DNA of 64,000 bases, taken from the NCBI RefSeq assembly GCF_020991375.1, contig NZ_JAJLQZ010000004.1, positions 186,001 to 250,000 of the forward strand. The letters run 5' to 3'. This document shows, piece after piece, positions 27,001 through 33,868 of this stretch. Position 1 is the stretch's first letter. Each line of letters starts with the position of its first letter. Both the position numbers and the translations under genes were made by a program. A model generated the notes under the pieces. The model ran no database searches, had not been told where the DNA came from, and saw only the letters and a list, made by a program, of their open reading frames with translations. Source of the stretch: Glycomyces amatae (GTDB lineage Bacteria; Actinomycetota; Actinomycetes; Mycobacteriales; Micromonosporaceae).

Positions 27001-27108
27001 CGCAACTCCGACGGCGCCCTCTACCTGTACCGGGGGAACGGCGCGGGCAGCTACTCCACCCGCGTCCAGATCGGCACCAGCTGGAACTCCATGAGCTCCC
27101 TGGGCTGA
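24094..27108 (+). CDS. secreted FG-GAP/VCBS repeat protein
   Basis: A 1004-residue exported protein. A signal peptide ends near AWAE at about residue 34. Residues 35-340 form a domain with Cys pairs ACEVAPNRIVC and DYDNCVDD...VAC, colinear with the LPXTG protein at 11258. A DUF11-like Ig domain is at about 342-480. From about 492 to the end are many FG-GAP/VCBS repeats with calcium-binding D-x-D-x-D-G loops (for example DYDQDGYEDLL) and the recurring phrase GPGWNSM, likely a beta-propeller. AAGGAG precedes the ATG by five bases. Such propellers often bind carbohydrate or protein; no catalytic domain is seen, and there is no membrane or wall anchor. Confidence 0.88.
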   Translation: MSLVSPRAGRFGARLTAGTAAGLVASAALAAPAWAEIPGIDDPAAHLSLAPTVTAGATAPGSIGVEYTHAGGQEDATHAVVAELAFDGSVGVLELASADEACEVAPNRIVCSADAGPSSAFAFDLTAAASAEDERFGYDFTVTIDGHEVANTTGTLDVESTYDVHNPYAHGSVAATGVEAGATAEVNPVFHQEFALAPTAAAVVVAFSDPLPKYGLDPTGLAEVVADYDNCVDDPDLRDAAVACVITEFEDAPGQAFTLSDPVAYAIGADVAGPFDVCSCKYTVSTVNAATLESDFGGVFWDESSANLLGLAPADGWDGSEDSIAFYWGPVDLTTADNPYDLIVEDIELEGKVGDTTTVTTTIANRGSAAADDLFPASDSYQLRMQLPEGVELVAIDSDGTGSWECADEDALESIYESAAWTNLEWFDLVCTADRFDAATTVDFAFTVKLTDTSAYQGAIEIGGIYHIADELERDLSSDFALIANLATEVRYDYDQDGYEDLLVIRKSDGVLRFYAGTGDGTYATAVTVGPGWGKMDIVMAGDLTGDGVPDFIARDNRTGILYTYPGDGEGGHGTRIALGPGWGKMGQISVGNYDGDGHPDLLATAHSTGTMYYYQGLGDGTFAARELTGEQWQGWDVITSLGDLDGDGFDEFLSRWNYDGRYYVYTSTGDVHEVDQSMYDWVYTRRYDQVVGVGDLSGDGKPDIASTDLETGQLVLRYFDPEQPTTVTGRVIGNSGWNGVRLPVTLLDRTYDYDYDGYSDFVAQRESSGDLFLYWGTGTGHGDRWNMCDDCDGITMTAAGGDYNSDGRTDLVYRAYTGELFVAPGLDTGEIGFTSEIRVGPGWNSMDNITGGQDFNSDGRDDLIARKKSTGILYLYPGRGDGTFGSRIEIGPGWNSMREVTSAGDLDHDGHADMLTVKKSDNCLYFYAGRGNGTFKSRVEIGCGWTRYDQVTGVGDFNRDGHADWLARRNSDGALYLYRGNGAGSYSTRVQIGTSWNSMSSLG

Positions 27109-27116
27109 CCCGAGGA

Positions 27117-27140
27117 GCCGGGCCGCGTTCGCGGCCCGGC
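27117..27140 (+). terminator. short hairpin after the FG-GAP gene
   Basis: Nine-base GC stem (27117-27125 with 27132-27140) and six-base loop, directly after the stop codon. Confidence 0.6.
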
Positions 27141-27152
27141 CCGAGACCACGG

Positions 27153-27190
27153 CGAAAGGGCCCGGCTCCATCTGGAGCCGGGCCCTTTCG
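27153..27190. terminator. bidirectional hairpin between the FG-GAP and LacI genes
   Basis: Perfect 17-base stem (27153-27169 with 27174-27190) with ATCT loop; the arms end in AAA/TTT, giving a short T run on both strands. Confidence 0.85.
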
Positions 27191-27198
27191 CTTGCGTC

Positions 27199-28281
27199 TC
27201 AGGCGGACTGGCGGACGACGATCCTCGTGCCGAGGATCGTCACGAGCGGCCCGGCCTCCTCGCCGCGGATGCGGCCGCACAGGAGGCGGGCCATCTCGCG
27301 GCCCATCGTCTCGGTCGGCTGGTGCACCGTCGTCAGCGGCGGCTCGGCCACCTCCGCGAGCGGCGAGTCGTCGAAGCCGATGAGCGCCAGGTCCTCGGGG
27401 ACCCTGATGCCCCGCTCGCGCGCCACGCGCATCGTCGCGATCGCGAGCGGGTCGGAGTTGGCGAAGACCGCGTCCAGGTCCCCGGCGGTGTCGAACAGGT
27501 GGCGGGCGGCCTTGATGCCGCTCGCCTCGTCGAACCCCTCCGCGACCGAGACCAGGCCCTCCTCGACCGGCAGCCGGTGGCCGCGCAGGCCGTCCCGGTA
27601 GCCGTTGAGGCGGTCGACGCCCACCGCCATGTCCTGCGGGCCCGCGATCAGGCCGATGCGCCGGTGCCCGTGCCCGGCCAGGTACTCCACGGCCTGGCGC
27701 GCGCCCGAGCGGTTGTCGCAGTCGACGTACGCGATCGGGCGGAAGCCCACCGGCGTGCCGCACAGGACGATCGGGATGCCCGCGTCCTCCAGCCGCTCGG
27801 GCAGCGGGTCGCCCGAGTGGCTGGAGACCATCATGACGCCGTCGACGTGCTGGCCCATCAGGTACGACTCCAGGTCGGCGCGGTTGCCGTCCCGGGGCGC
27901 GAAGGTCAGCATCAGCCGCATGTTCTCCTCGGCGAGCTGCTCGGTGATGCCGCGCAGGACGCCCGCGAAGAACGGCTCGCTCCACAGCCACTCCTGGGAC
28001 TCCGTGACGACCAGCGCCACGGTGTCCGTCCGCTGCGTCACGAGGGTCCTGGCCGCCTGGTTGGGGACGTACCCCAGCTCCTTGATCGCGGCCAGGACCG
28101 CCGCCCGGGTGTCCTCGGCGACCTTGGGCGAGCCGTTGATGACGCGAGAGACCGTGCCCCGCCCGACGCCCGCGTGCCGGGCCACGGTGTCGAGCGTCGG
28201 ACGGCCGCCGCTGCGCCTGCGGCCGCCTCGCCCGGCGGCCGACGCCGGCTCGTCGGGGACCTCAGTTCGGGTATCGGTCAT
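27199..28281 (-). CDS. LacI family repressor, CebR-like
   Basis: A 360-residue repressor. After an unusual Arg/Gly-rich N-terminal extension of about 25 residues comes the LacI helix-turn-helix (about 28-72, TLDTVARHAGVGRGTVSRVI with the hinge ELGYVPNQAARTL). A periplasmic-binding-protein-like sensor domain follows (about 85-360). It ends the operon that carries the beta-glucosidase and the sugar ABC genes, and boxes resembling the CebR operator lie in front of cebE and the GH48 gene. Control of the cellobiose genes with cellobiose as inducer is therefore the best inference. GAGGTGA precedes the ATG. Confidence 0.87.
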   Translation of the reverse strand: MTDTRTEVPDEPASAAGRGGRRRSGGRPTLDTVARHAGVGRGTVSRVINGSPKVAEDTRAAVLAAIKELGYVPNQAARTLVTQRTDTVALVVTESQEWLWSEPFFAGVLRGITEQLAEENMRLMLTFAPRDGNRADLESYLMGQHVDGVMMVSSHSGDPLPERLEDAGIPIVLCGTPVGFRPIAYVDCDNRSGARQAVEYLAGHGHRRIGLIAGPQDMAVGVDRLNGYRDGLRGHRLPVEEGLVSVAEGFDEASGIKAARHLFDTAGDLDAVFANSDPLAIATMRVARERGIRVPEDLALIGFDDSPLAEVAEPPLTTVHQPTETMGREMARLLCGRIRGEEAGPLVTILGTRIVVRQSA

Positions 28282-28313
28282 CGTGCATCACCTCGGGCAT
28301 CGTCTGCGTGGAA

Positions 28314-29795
28314 CTATTCTGCCTCACGATTCGAACGGGCGCGTCGCACCAGGTCGCCGTACCAGCGACCGGAGTCCTTGACCGTGCGCTCGCCGGTCTC
28401 GAAGTCGACGTATACCAGTCCGAACCGCTTGGTGTAGCCCCAGGCCCACTCGAAGTTGTCGGCCAGCGACCAGGCGAAGTAGCCCACGAGCGGGACCCCG
28501 GCCGCGACCGCGTCGGCGCAGGCGGCCACGTGGCCCTGCACGTACTCGAGCCGCTCGGGGTCGTGCACGCGCCCGTCCTCGAGCTTGTCGGGGAAGGCCG
28601 CGCCGTTCTCGGTCACCGCGAGCGCCACCTCGGGGTAGCCGGCGTGGAGGCGCGTGAGCATCTCGGTGAGCCCGGCGGGCTCGATCTCCCAGCCCATGTC
28701 GGTGACCGGCAGGCCCGCGGGGACGAACCCGATGTGCTCGTTCGCCGGCCACGCCGAGCCCGCGCCGGTGGGCGCCGCGGACGCGGAGGTCGCGCCGCCG
28801 TTGCCGGTGACGGTGAAGCGGCTGTAGTAGTTCACCGACAGGACGTCGACGGGCGCGTGGACGGTCTCCATGTCGCCGTCGAGGATGAACGAGAAGTCGG
28901 TGACGGCCTTGAAGTCCTCCACGACGTCCTCGGGGTAGGCCCCGCGCAGGGCCGCCTCGGTGAACCAGCGGTTCTGGACGCCGTCGACCCGGCGCGCCGC
29001 GTCGAGGTCGACGGGGGCGTCGCTGGCGGCGTGCACCGGGTAGAAGTTCAGCCCGATGCTCACCGTCGACTGCGGGTCGGCGACCTTGATGGCGCGCGCG
29101 GCGAGGCCGTGGGCGAGCATGAGGTGGTGGGCCGCCGCGATGGAGGCGGCCGGCTCGCGCCGCCCGGGGGCGTGCTCGCCCGAGGAGTAGCCGAGGAACG
29201 CCGCGCACCACGGCTCGTTGACGGTGATCCAGTGCTTGACGCGGTCGCCGAGGGCCCGGTGCGCGATGCGGGCGAACTCGCCGAAGCGCAGCGCGGTGGC
29301 GCGCTCGGGCCAGCCGCCGGCGTCCTCCAGGGCCTGCGGGAGGTCCCAGTGGTAGAGGGTGATCCAGGGGGTGATGCCCTCGGCGAGGAGGGCGTCGACG
29401 AGGTCGGAGTAGTAGGCGAGGCCCCGCTCGTTGACGCGGTCGTCCCCGTCGGGGCAGATCCGGGGCCACGACAGGGAGAACCGGTAGCTGTTGAGTCCGA
29501 GCGCCTTGATGAGGGCGATGTCCCCGGCGATGTTGCGGTAGGAGTCGATGGCGGTGTCGCCGTTCGACCCGTCGACCACCCGGCCCGGTTCGTTGACGAA
29601 CGCGTCCCAGATGGACCGGCCGCGCCCGTCGGCCTCGGTGGACCCCTCGACCTGGTAGGAGGAGGTGGCCGCCCCCCAGGTGAACCCGGTGGGGAACCGG
29701 GTGTGCAGCGGAGGCGCGGACGCCTCCGGTTCGATCCGTGGACCTGATGTTGGTTGCGGGGCCGCGAGCGCGGCCCCCTCGATGTCGTTGCTCAT
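28314..29795 (-). CDS. GH1 beta-glucosidase
   Basis: Intracellular family-1 glycoside hydrolase, expected to split imported cellobiose into glucose. The 493-residue protein has the acid/base Glu194 in ITVNEPW and the nucleophile Glu396 in VTENGAAF, plus FSLSWPRI and the NFEWAWGY aglycone loop. No signal peptide is present; the first 30 residues are a Pro/Ala-rich extension. The ATG at 29795 shares one base with the TAA stop of the upstream permease (TAATG), so translation is coupled. The frame remains open far upstream only as a shadow of the permease gene. Confidence 0.93.
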   Translation of the reverse strand: MSNDIEGAALAAPQPTSGPRIEPEASAPPLHTRFPTGFTWGAATSSYQVEGSTEADGRGRSIWDAFVNEPGRVVDGSNGDTAIDSYRNIAGDIALIKALGLNSYRFSLSWPRICPDGDDRVNERGLAYYSDLVDALLAEGITPWITLYHWDLPQALEDAGGWPERATALRFGEFARIAHRALGDRVKHWITVNEPWCAAFLGYSSGEHAPGRREPAASIAAAHHLMLAHGLAARAIKVADPQSTVSIGLNFYPVHAASDAPVDLDAARRVDGVQNRWFTEAALRGAYPEDVVEDFKAVTDFSFILDGDMETVHAPVDVLSVNYYSRFTVTGNGGATSASAAPTGAGSAWPANEHIGFVPAGLPVTDMGWEIEPAGLTEMLTRLHAGYPEVALAVTENGAAFPDKLEDGRVHDPERLEYVQGHVAACADAVAAGVPLVGYFAWSLADNFEWAWGYTKRFGLVYVDFETGERTVKDSGRWYGDLVRRARSNREAE

Positions 29796-30727
29796 TACTT
29801 GGTGGAACCTTCCATGATGCCGCCGACGATCTGTCGTCCGAACACGACGAACAGGATCGCGATGGGAATGATCGAGATCAGCGTGCCGGTGAAGATCATC
29901 GACAGGTCCGCTGACCACGTCGCGGTGGACAGCTGCCGGATGGCGAGCTGGATGGTCGGGTTCTCGCCGCTGAGCACCATGAACGGCCAGAGGAATTCGT
30001 TCCAGTTGAGCATGAAGGTGAGCAGGGCCAGCACCACCATCGCCGGTCGCAGGGCCGGGAGGACGATCCGCCACCAGATGCCCAGGGTGGTGGCCCCGTC
30101 GATGCGGGCGGCCTCGATGATCTCGTCGGGCACGGCCTGCTCCACGTACTGGCGCATCATGAAGATGCCGAACCCGTTGATGAGGAACGGCAGGATCACG
30201 GCCTGGAGGGTGTCGAGCCATTCGAGCTCGACCATCACCATGTACAGCGGCACGATGCCGAGCTGCTGGAGCGGGACCATCATCGAGAACAGGACCGTGG
30301 CCATGAGGACCTTGGAGCCGCGGAACCGGAGCTTCGCGAACGCGAAGCCGCCGAGGGTGGAGATGAGCACCACCGAGAACGTCACGATGCCGGTGATGAT
30401 CAGCGAGTTCCGCAGGCCCAGGAGCAGGTTCGCCTCGGGGTCGGCCAGCGCCTGCCGGAGGTGCTCGCCGAGGTTGCCGCCGGGGATCAGCGCGGGCGGG
30501 AAGCCCGAGGCGTTCGACGTGGAGGTCGAGGCGATGACGATCATCCAGTACAGCGGGAAGATCGACAGGACGCTGACGGCGATGAGGCCGATCCGGGTGA
30601 ACACGGTGGGCGCGTAGACGCCGTCACCGGACTCGACGGGGCGCTTCCTGCGCTGCTTCCGCGGCGGCTGCGGCGCGGGCCGGGGGGCGGGCGTCGGGAC
30701 GTTGCGGGAGGCCGTTGCGGTGCTCAT
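29795..30727 (-). CDS. carbohydrate ABC transporter permease, CebG-like
   Basis: A 310-residue inner-membrane permease of the MalG/CUT1 type. It has about six transmembrane helices and the EAA loop reading EAARIDGATTLGIWWRIVLP, which contacts the ATPase. The first 38 residues are Pro/Arg-rich and cytosolic. The ATG at 30727 overlaps the stop of the partner permease (ATGA). It belongs to the putative cellobiose operon; no ATPase gene accompanies it, so a shared MsiK-type subunit is expected. Confidence 0.9.
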   Translation of the reverse strand: MSTATASRNVPTPAPRPAPQPPRKQRRKRPVESGDGVYAPTVFTRIGLIAVSVLSIFPLYWMIVIASTSTSNASGFPPALIPGGNLGEHLRQALADPEANLLLGLRNSLIITGIVTFSVVLISTLGGFAFAKLRFRGSKVLMATVLFSMMVPLQQLGIVPLYMVMVELEWLDTLQAVILPFLINGFGIFMMRQYVEQAVPDEIIEAARIDGATTLGIWWRIVLPALRPAMVVLALLTFMLNWNEFLWPFMVLSGENPTIQLAIRQLSTATWSADLSMIFTGTLISIIPIAILFVVFGRQIVGGIMEGSTK

Positions 30728-31656
30728 TTGTTCCCCTGGATGCGGTTGACGACGAGGAAGTTGACGGCCGCGACGATGCCGATGACCAGGAACAGCAGCC
30801 ATCCGGCGGCGGCGGAGATCCCGTAGTTGCCGTGCGTGCGGAGGATGTCGACCAGGACCATCGCCGTGGTCTGGAACTGGCCGTCGGTGCCGCCGCCGAG
30901 CCTGCCGGAGCCGAACATCATGGGCTCGACGAACAGGGTCATGCCGCCGACGGAGGAGACGAAGACGGTGAAGATGATGACGGGCTTGAGCTGGGGGACG
31001 GTGATCTTCCAGAACTGCTGGCGCTGGGAGGCGCCGTCGACGGTGGCCGCCTCGTAGAGGTTGCGGGGGATGGTCTGCATGGCGGCGAGGAAGATGAGCG
31101 CGTTGTAGCCCATCCAGCGCCAGTCGACCATCGAGGCGATGGCGAGCCAGGAGGAGAACCGGCCGGCCTGCCAGTCGATCTTCTCGATCCCCACGAGGTC
31201 GAGGAAGCCGTTGACCATGCCGTACTCCTGGCCCCAGATGCGGGAGAAGATGACGCCGACGGCGACGACGGAGGTCACGATGGGGGCGAGGACGAGCATC
31301 CGCCACAGCATCGGGCGGCGCAGGCGCTTGTTCAGGGCGTTGGCGACCATCATGGCGCACACCAGCTGCGGGACGGTGGCGAGGATGAACATCCCCAGGG
31401 TGTTGACGACCGACCAGTTGAAGCGGTCGTAGTCGAACAGCAGGAACTTGAAGTTGTCCAGGCCCACGAACTCGCGGTCGTCGTAGCCGAGCTTCCAGCT
31501 GTGCATGGAGGCGTAGAGCGTGTACCCCATGGGGAACAGCCCGAACAGCGCGAAGAGGATGAAGTAGGGGGACACCAGGGCGTAGGGCGTGGCCTTCATG
31601 TCGGCTCGGGAGAGCCGTTCGCGCCAGGTGCGGCGCGGTGCGGTGTCAGTGGTCAT
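30724..31656 (-). CDS. carbohydrate ABC transporter permease, CebF-like
   Basis: A 310-residue CUT1-family permease of the MalF/UgpA type. It has six predicted helices, and its EAA motif reads EAATVDGASQRQQFWKITVP. AAAGGAAAG lies about eight bases before the ATG. It is separated from the binding-protein gene by 349 bases that contain strong hairpins, which would explain lower expression of the permeases than of the binding protein. Confidence 0.9.
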   Translation of the reverse strand: MTTDTAPRRTWRERLSRADMKATPYALVSPYFILFALFGLFPMGYTLYASMHSWKLGYDDREFVGLDNFKFLLFDYDRFNWSVVNTLGMFILATVPQLVCAMMVANALNKRLRRPMLWRMLVLAPIVTSVVAVGVIFSRIWGQEYGMVNGFLDLVGIEKIDWQAGRFSSWLAIASMVDWRWMGYNALIFLAAMQTIPRNLYEAATVDGASQRQQFWKITVPQLKPVIIFTVFVSSVGGMTLFVEPMMFGSGRLGGGTDGQFQTTAMVLVDILRTHGNYGISAAAGWLLFLVIGIVAAVNFLVVNRIQGNK

Positions 31657-32005
31657 ATGGGTCTTTCCTTTCCGTCACGGCGAGCGTTTGCGGAGCCGTG
31701 GTTCCGTACGGCCGGTTCGAAACAAACGTCTGCGGAGCCGTGGACCGGCGGGCCGACACGTGCGAGAGGGGGAGCCGGCCCGCCGCGGGTTGGGGCGCGG
31801 CGGGCCGACACGGTGCCGCCGAGAGGGGTGTGGGACCGGTCCTGGGGCGGAGGCGTCGAACGGATGCTGGGTCCGTTCGACGCCGGTCCCGGCTCGGCGG
31901 CACTGGGTCTAGCGGCGCGGCGCGGGTGCGCCGTCGCTACCGGACCGGGGTCGGCCCCGGCGGCGGCAGGTGCCGCCGGAGCCGACCCGCGGGGGGAGTG
32001 CCTGG
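31657..32005 (-). promoter_or_regulatory. hairpin-rich intercistronic region between cebE-like and cebF-like genes
   Basis: No gene is visible. The strongest structure is a perfect 13-base stem (31852-31864 with 31872-31884, seven-base loop). A second GC-rich stem near 31765-31800 and a stem around 31957-31980 (CCGGCGGC pairing with GCCGCCGG) are also seen. Two copies of GCGGAGCCGTGG lie near 31689 and 31733. Such regions usually act as partial terminators or 3' stabilisers for the binding-protein mRNA. Confidence 0.55.
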
Positions 32006-33349
32006 TTACAGGCCCGAGCCCGCGAGTTCGATCGCTTCACCGGCGTCGGCCTCGATCTGGTCCCAGACGTCGCCGGGCTCGAAGGTGCCGGCGACGACGC
32101 CGTTGAGGACGTTCTCGACCGCGGCCTTGACCGGCGGGTGGTAGTACGAGTAGTCCAGCGGCGGGAAGCCCTGCACCGAGGCGGTCAGGATCTGACCGGT
32201 CGGGGCGTCGTTGAAGTACGCGTTGGTCGCGTCGGCCACGGCCGGGTCGGCCTGCGCGGCGGGCGAGGACGGGAAGTTGCCCACGGCCTGGAAGACCTTG
32301 ACCTGCTGCTCGGGGGCGCTCAGCCACGCGGCCAGCTCGGCGGCCTCCTCGGGGTGCGGGACGCCCTCGGGCACGGCCAGCCAGGAGCCGCCCCAGTTGC
32401 CGCCCACGCCGGGCGCGGCGGCCATGTCCCACTTGCCCGCGTTGTCCGGGCCCGCGTTGGGCTCGATCACGCCGGAGGTCATCCAGCCCGGGCACGGCAT
32501 GACGGCGTAGCCGCCCTCGGCCTGGGCCGCGATCCACTCCTCGCTCCAGGAGACGAAGTTGCCGATGGCGCCCATCTCGTTGAGGTCGAGGATGGTGCCG
32601 ACCGACTCCTGGACCGCCGGGGCGTCCATGGTCAGGTTGCCTTCGGCGTCCACGTACATCTGGCCGTCGCCGTTGCCGGCGAGCTGGCCCAGCAGCATGT
32701 TCTGGAGCTGGGTCGGGCCGTCGAGGAAGGCCGCGTCCACGTCGGAGTCGACGAAGGTCTGGGCCACGGACTTGAAGCCCTCCCAGTCGGCCCACAGGGC
32801 CGCGACCTCGTTGCGGTCGGTCGGGAGGCCGGCCTGCTCGAACAGGTCGGTGCGGTAGCACATGCCCATGCCGCCGACGTCGGTGCCGAAGCCCACGAGC
32901 TTGCCGTCGGGGGTGTGCCCGAGGTCCCACTTCCACTCGACGTAGTCGGCGGCGCGCTCCTCGTGGCCGTACTCGCCCAGGTCGGTCCAGTGGTCGCCGT
33001 TGCTGAAGAGCTGGACGACGCCCTGCTCCTCGACGCCGACGACGTCGCCGTTGACCGAGCCGGTCTCGAGGCCGGTCTCCAGGGTGGGCCGGTACTCCTG
33101 CTCCCAGTTGACCCCGTCGCCTTCGATCACGACGTCGATGTCGTCGTGGAGGGCCTCGTACTCGGCCTCCAGCCCGGCCTCGGTGTACCCGAAGGTGCCG
33201 AAGAGGGAGACGGTGAGCTGGATCTTGCCGTCCTCGGTGAGGCCGGCGTTCTCGTCGTCGCCGCCGGAGCAGGCGGCGGAGAGCGTGAGCGCCCCCGCGG
33301 CGGCGGCCGCGAGGGCCACCCTGCCGTGCTGTCGTTTGAGGAGATGCAT
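32006..33349 (-). CDS. sugar ABC transporter substrate-binding lipoprotein, CebE-like
   Basis: A 447-residue extracellular binding protein of the CUT1 family. A signal peptide ends in ALTLSAAC, a lipobox-like motif whose -3 residue is Ser rather than the usual Leu, so lipid attachment is likely but not perfect. The mature protein starts with an acidic SGGDDENAG linker and has the typical two-lobe composition. GGAAGG precedes the ATG at 33349. Cellobiose or cello-oligosaccharides are the expected ligands because of the beta-glucosidase in the operon and the divergent GH48 cellulase. Confidence 0.88.
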   Translation of the reverse strand: MHLLKRQHGRVALAAAAAGALTLSAACSGGDDENAGLTEDGKIQLTVSLFGTFGYTEAGLEAEYEALHDDIDVVIEGDGVNWEQEYRPTLETGLETGSVNGDVVGVEEQGVVQLFSNGDHWTDLGEYGHEERAADYVEWKWDLGHTPDGKLVGFGTDVGGMGMCYRTDLFEQAGLPTDRNEVAALWADWEGFKSVAQTFVDSDVDAAFLDGPTQLQNMLLGQLAGNGDGQMYVDAEGNLTMDAPAVQESVGTILDLNEMGAIGNFVSWSEEWIAAQAEGGYAVMPCPGWMTSGVIEPNAGPDNAGKWDMAAAPGVGGNWGGSWLAVPEGVPHPEEAAELAAWLSAPEQQVKVFQAVGNFPSSPAAQADPAVADATNAYFNDAPTGQILTASVQGFPPLDYSYYHPPVKAAVENVLNGVVAGTFEPGDVWDQIEADAGEAIELAGSGL

Positions 33350-33489
33350 CGTTGCTGGTTCCTTCCGGGCGCCTCGGCGGCGCCATGGGTTTGCAGAGGG
33401 GTTTTGAGGGACTGTGTTGTCGTGCAAGGCGGCTTGGACGCGGGCCGCCAGGCGTGCGCGGCGGCCCGCGGACTGAAACCGCCGAGGCG

Positions 33490-33511
33490 ATCGCTCTTGG
33501 GAGCGATACCA
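33490..33511. promoter_or_regulatory. CebR-type operator upstream of cebE-like gene
   Basis: TGGGAGCGATACCA at 33498-33511 matches 11 of 14 positions of the known CebR consensus TGGGAGCGCTCCCA. It overlaps an 18-base inverted repeat at 33490-33507 (ATCGCTC and GAGCGAT around TTGG). A further half-like site CGGGAGCG lies near 33520. Confidence 0.6.
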
Positions 33512-33704
33512 GGATCGTACGGGAGCGTGTTCCATGGCGCAAGTCCGGGTGTGAGTGTCGTTACTTGCTTGTGACCCTGCCGGGCGGCCGGTGAAAATCG
33601 AAGGTCGCAGATCTGTAACTGTGAATCCGGATCAAAACGACGCTGAGCTGGAAAAATATTTGCCAAAAGGCACTGATTCGGCAGGTCCACGCAGAAATTT
33701 AGAG

Positions 33705-33722
33705 ATGTCAATGTATTGACAT
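33705..33722. promoter_or_regulatory. 18-base palindrome in the cebE/GH48 spacer
   Basis: ATGTCAAT, GT, ATTGACAT: perfect eight-base arms in an AT-rich part of the divergent region (33600-33725). The sequence differs from the CebR boxes, so a second regulator is suggested. Confidence 0.5.
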
Positions 33723-33749
33723 AGCGGGACGAAGCTTGGGAGCATGGCC

Positions 33750-33763
33750 TGGGAGCGCTTCCG
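33750..33763 (+). promoter_or_regulatory. CebR-type operator 1 upstream of GH48
   Basis: TGGGAGCGCTTCCG matches 12 of 14 positions of the CebR consensus. A half site TTGGGAGCAT lies just upstream at about 33737. Confidence 0.7.
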
Positions 33764-33814
33764 CATCAAGGTCCGTTTCGTTCCACTCGTGCGATTCAAT
33801 GGCTGCGAGCCCGG

Positions 33815-33828
33815 CACAAGCGCTCCCA
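33815..33828 (-). promoter_or_regulatory. CebR-type operator 2 upstream of GH48
   Basis: On the minus strand TGGGAGCGCTTGTG, sharing the first ten bases of the CebR consensus. It sits 40 bases before the GH48 start, between operator 1 and the ribosome site. Confidence 0.65.
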
Positions 33829-33868
33829 CGAAAACAGACATAACCACCCATTCTCAGGAGTAGCGATA

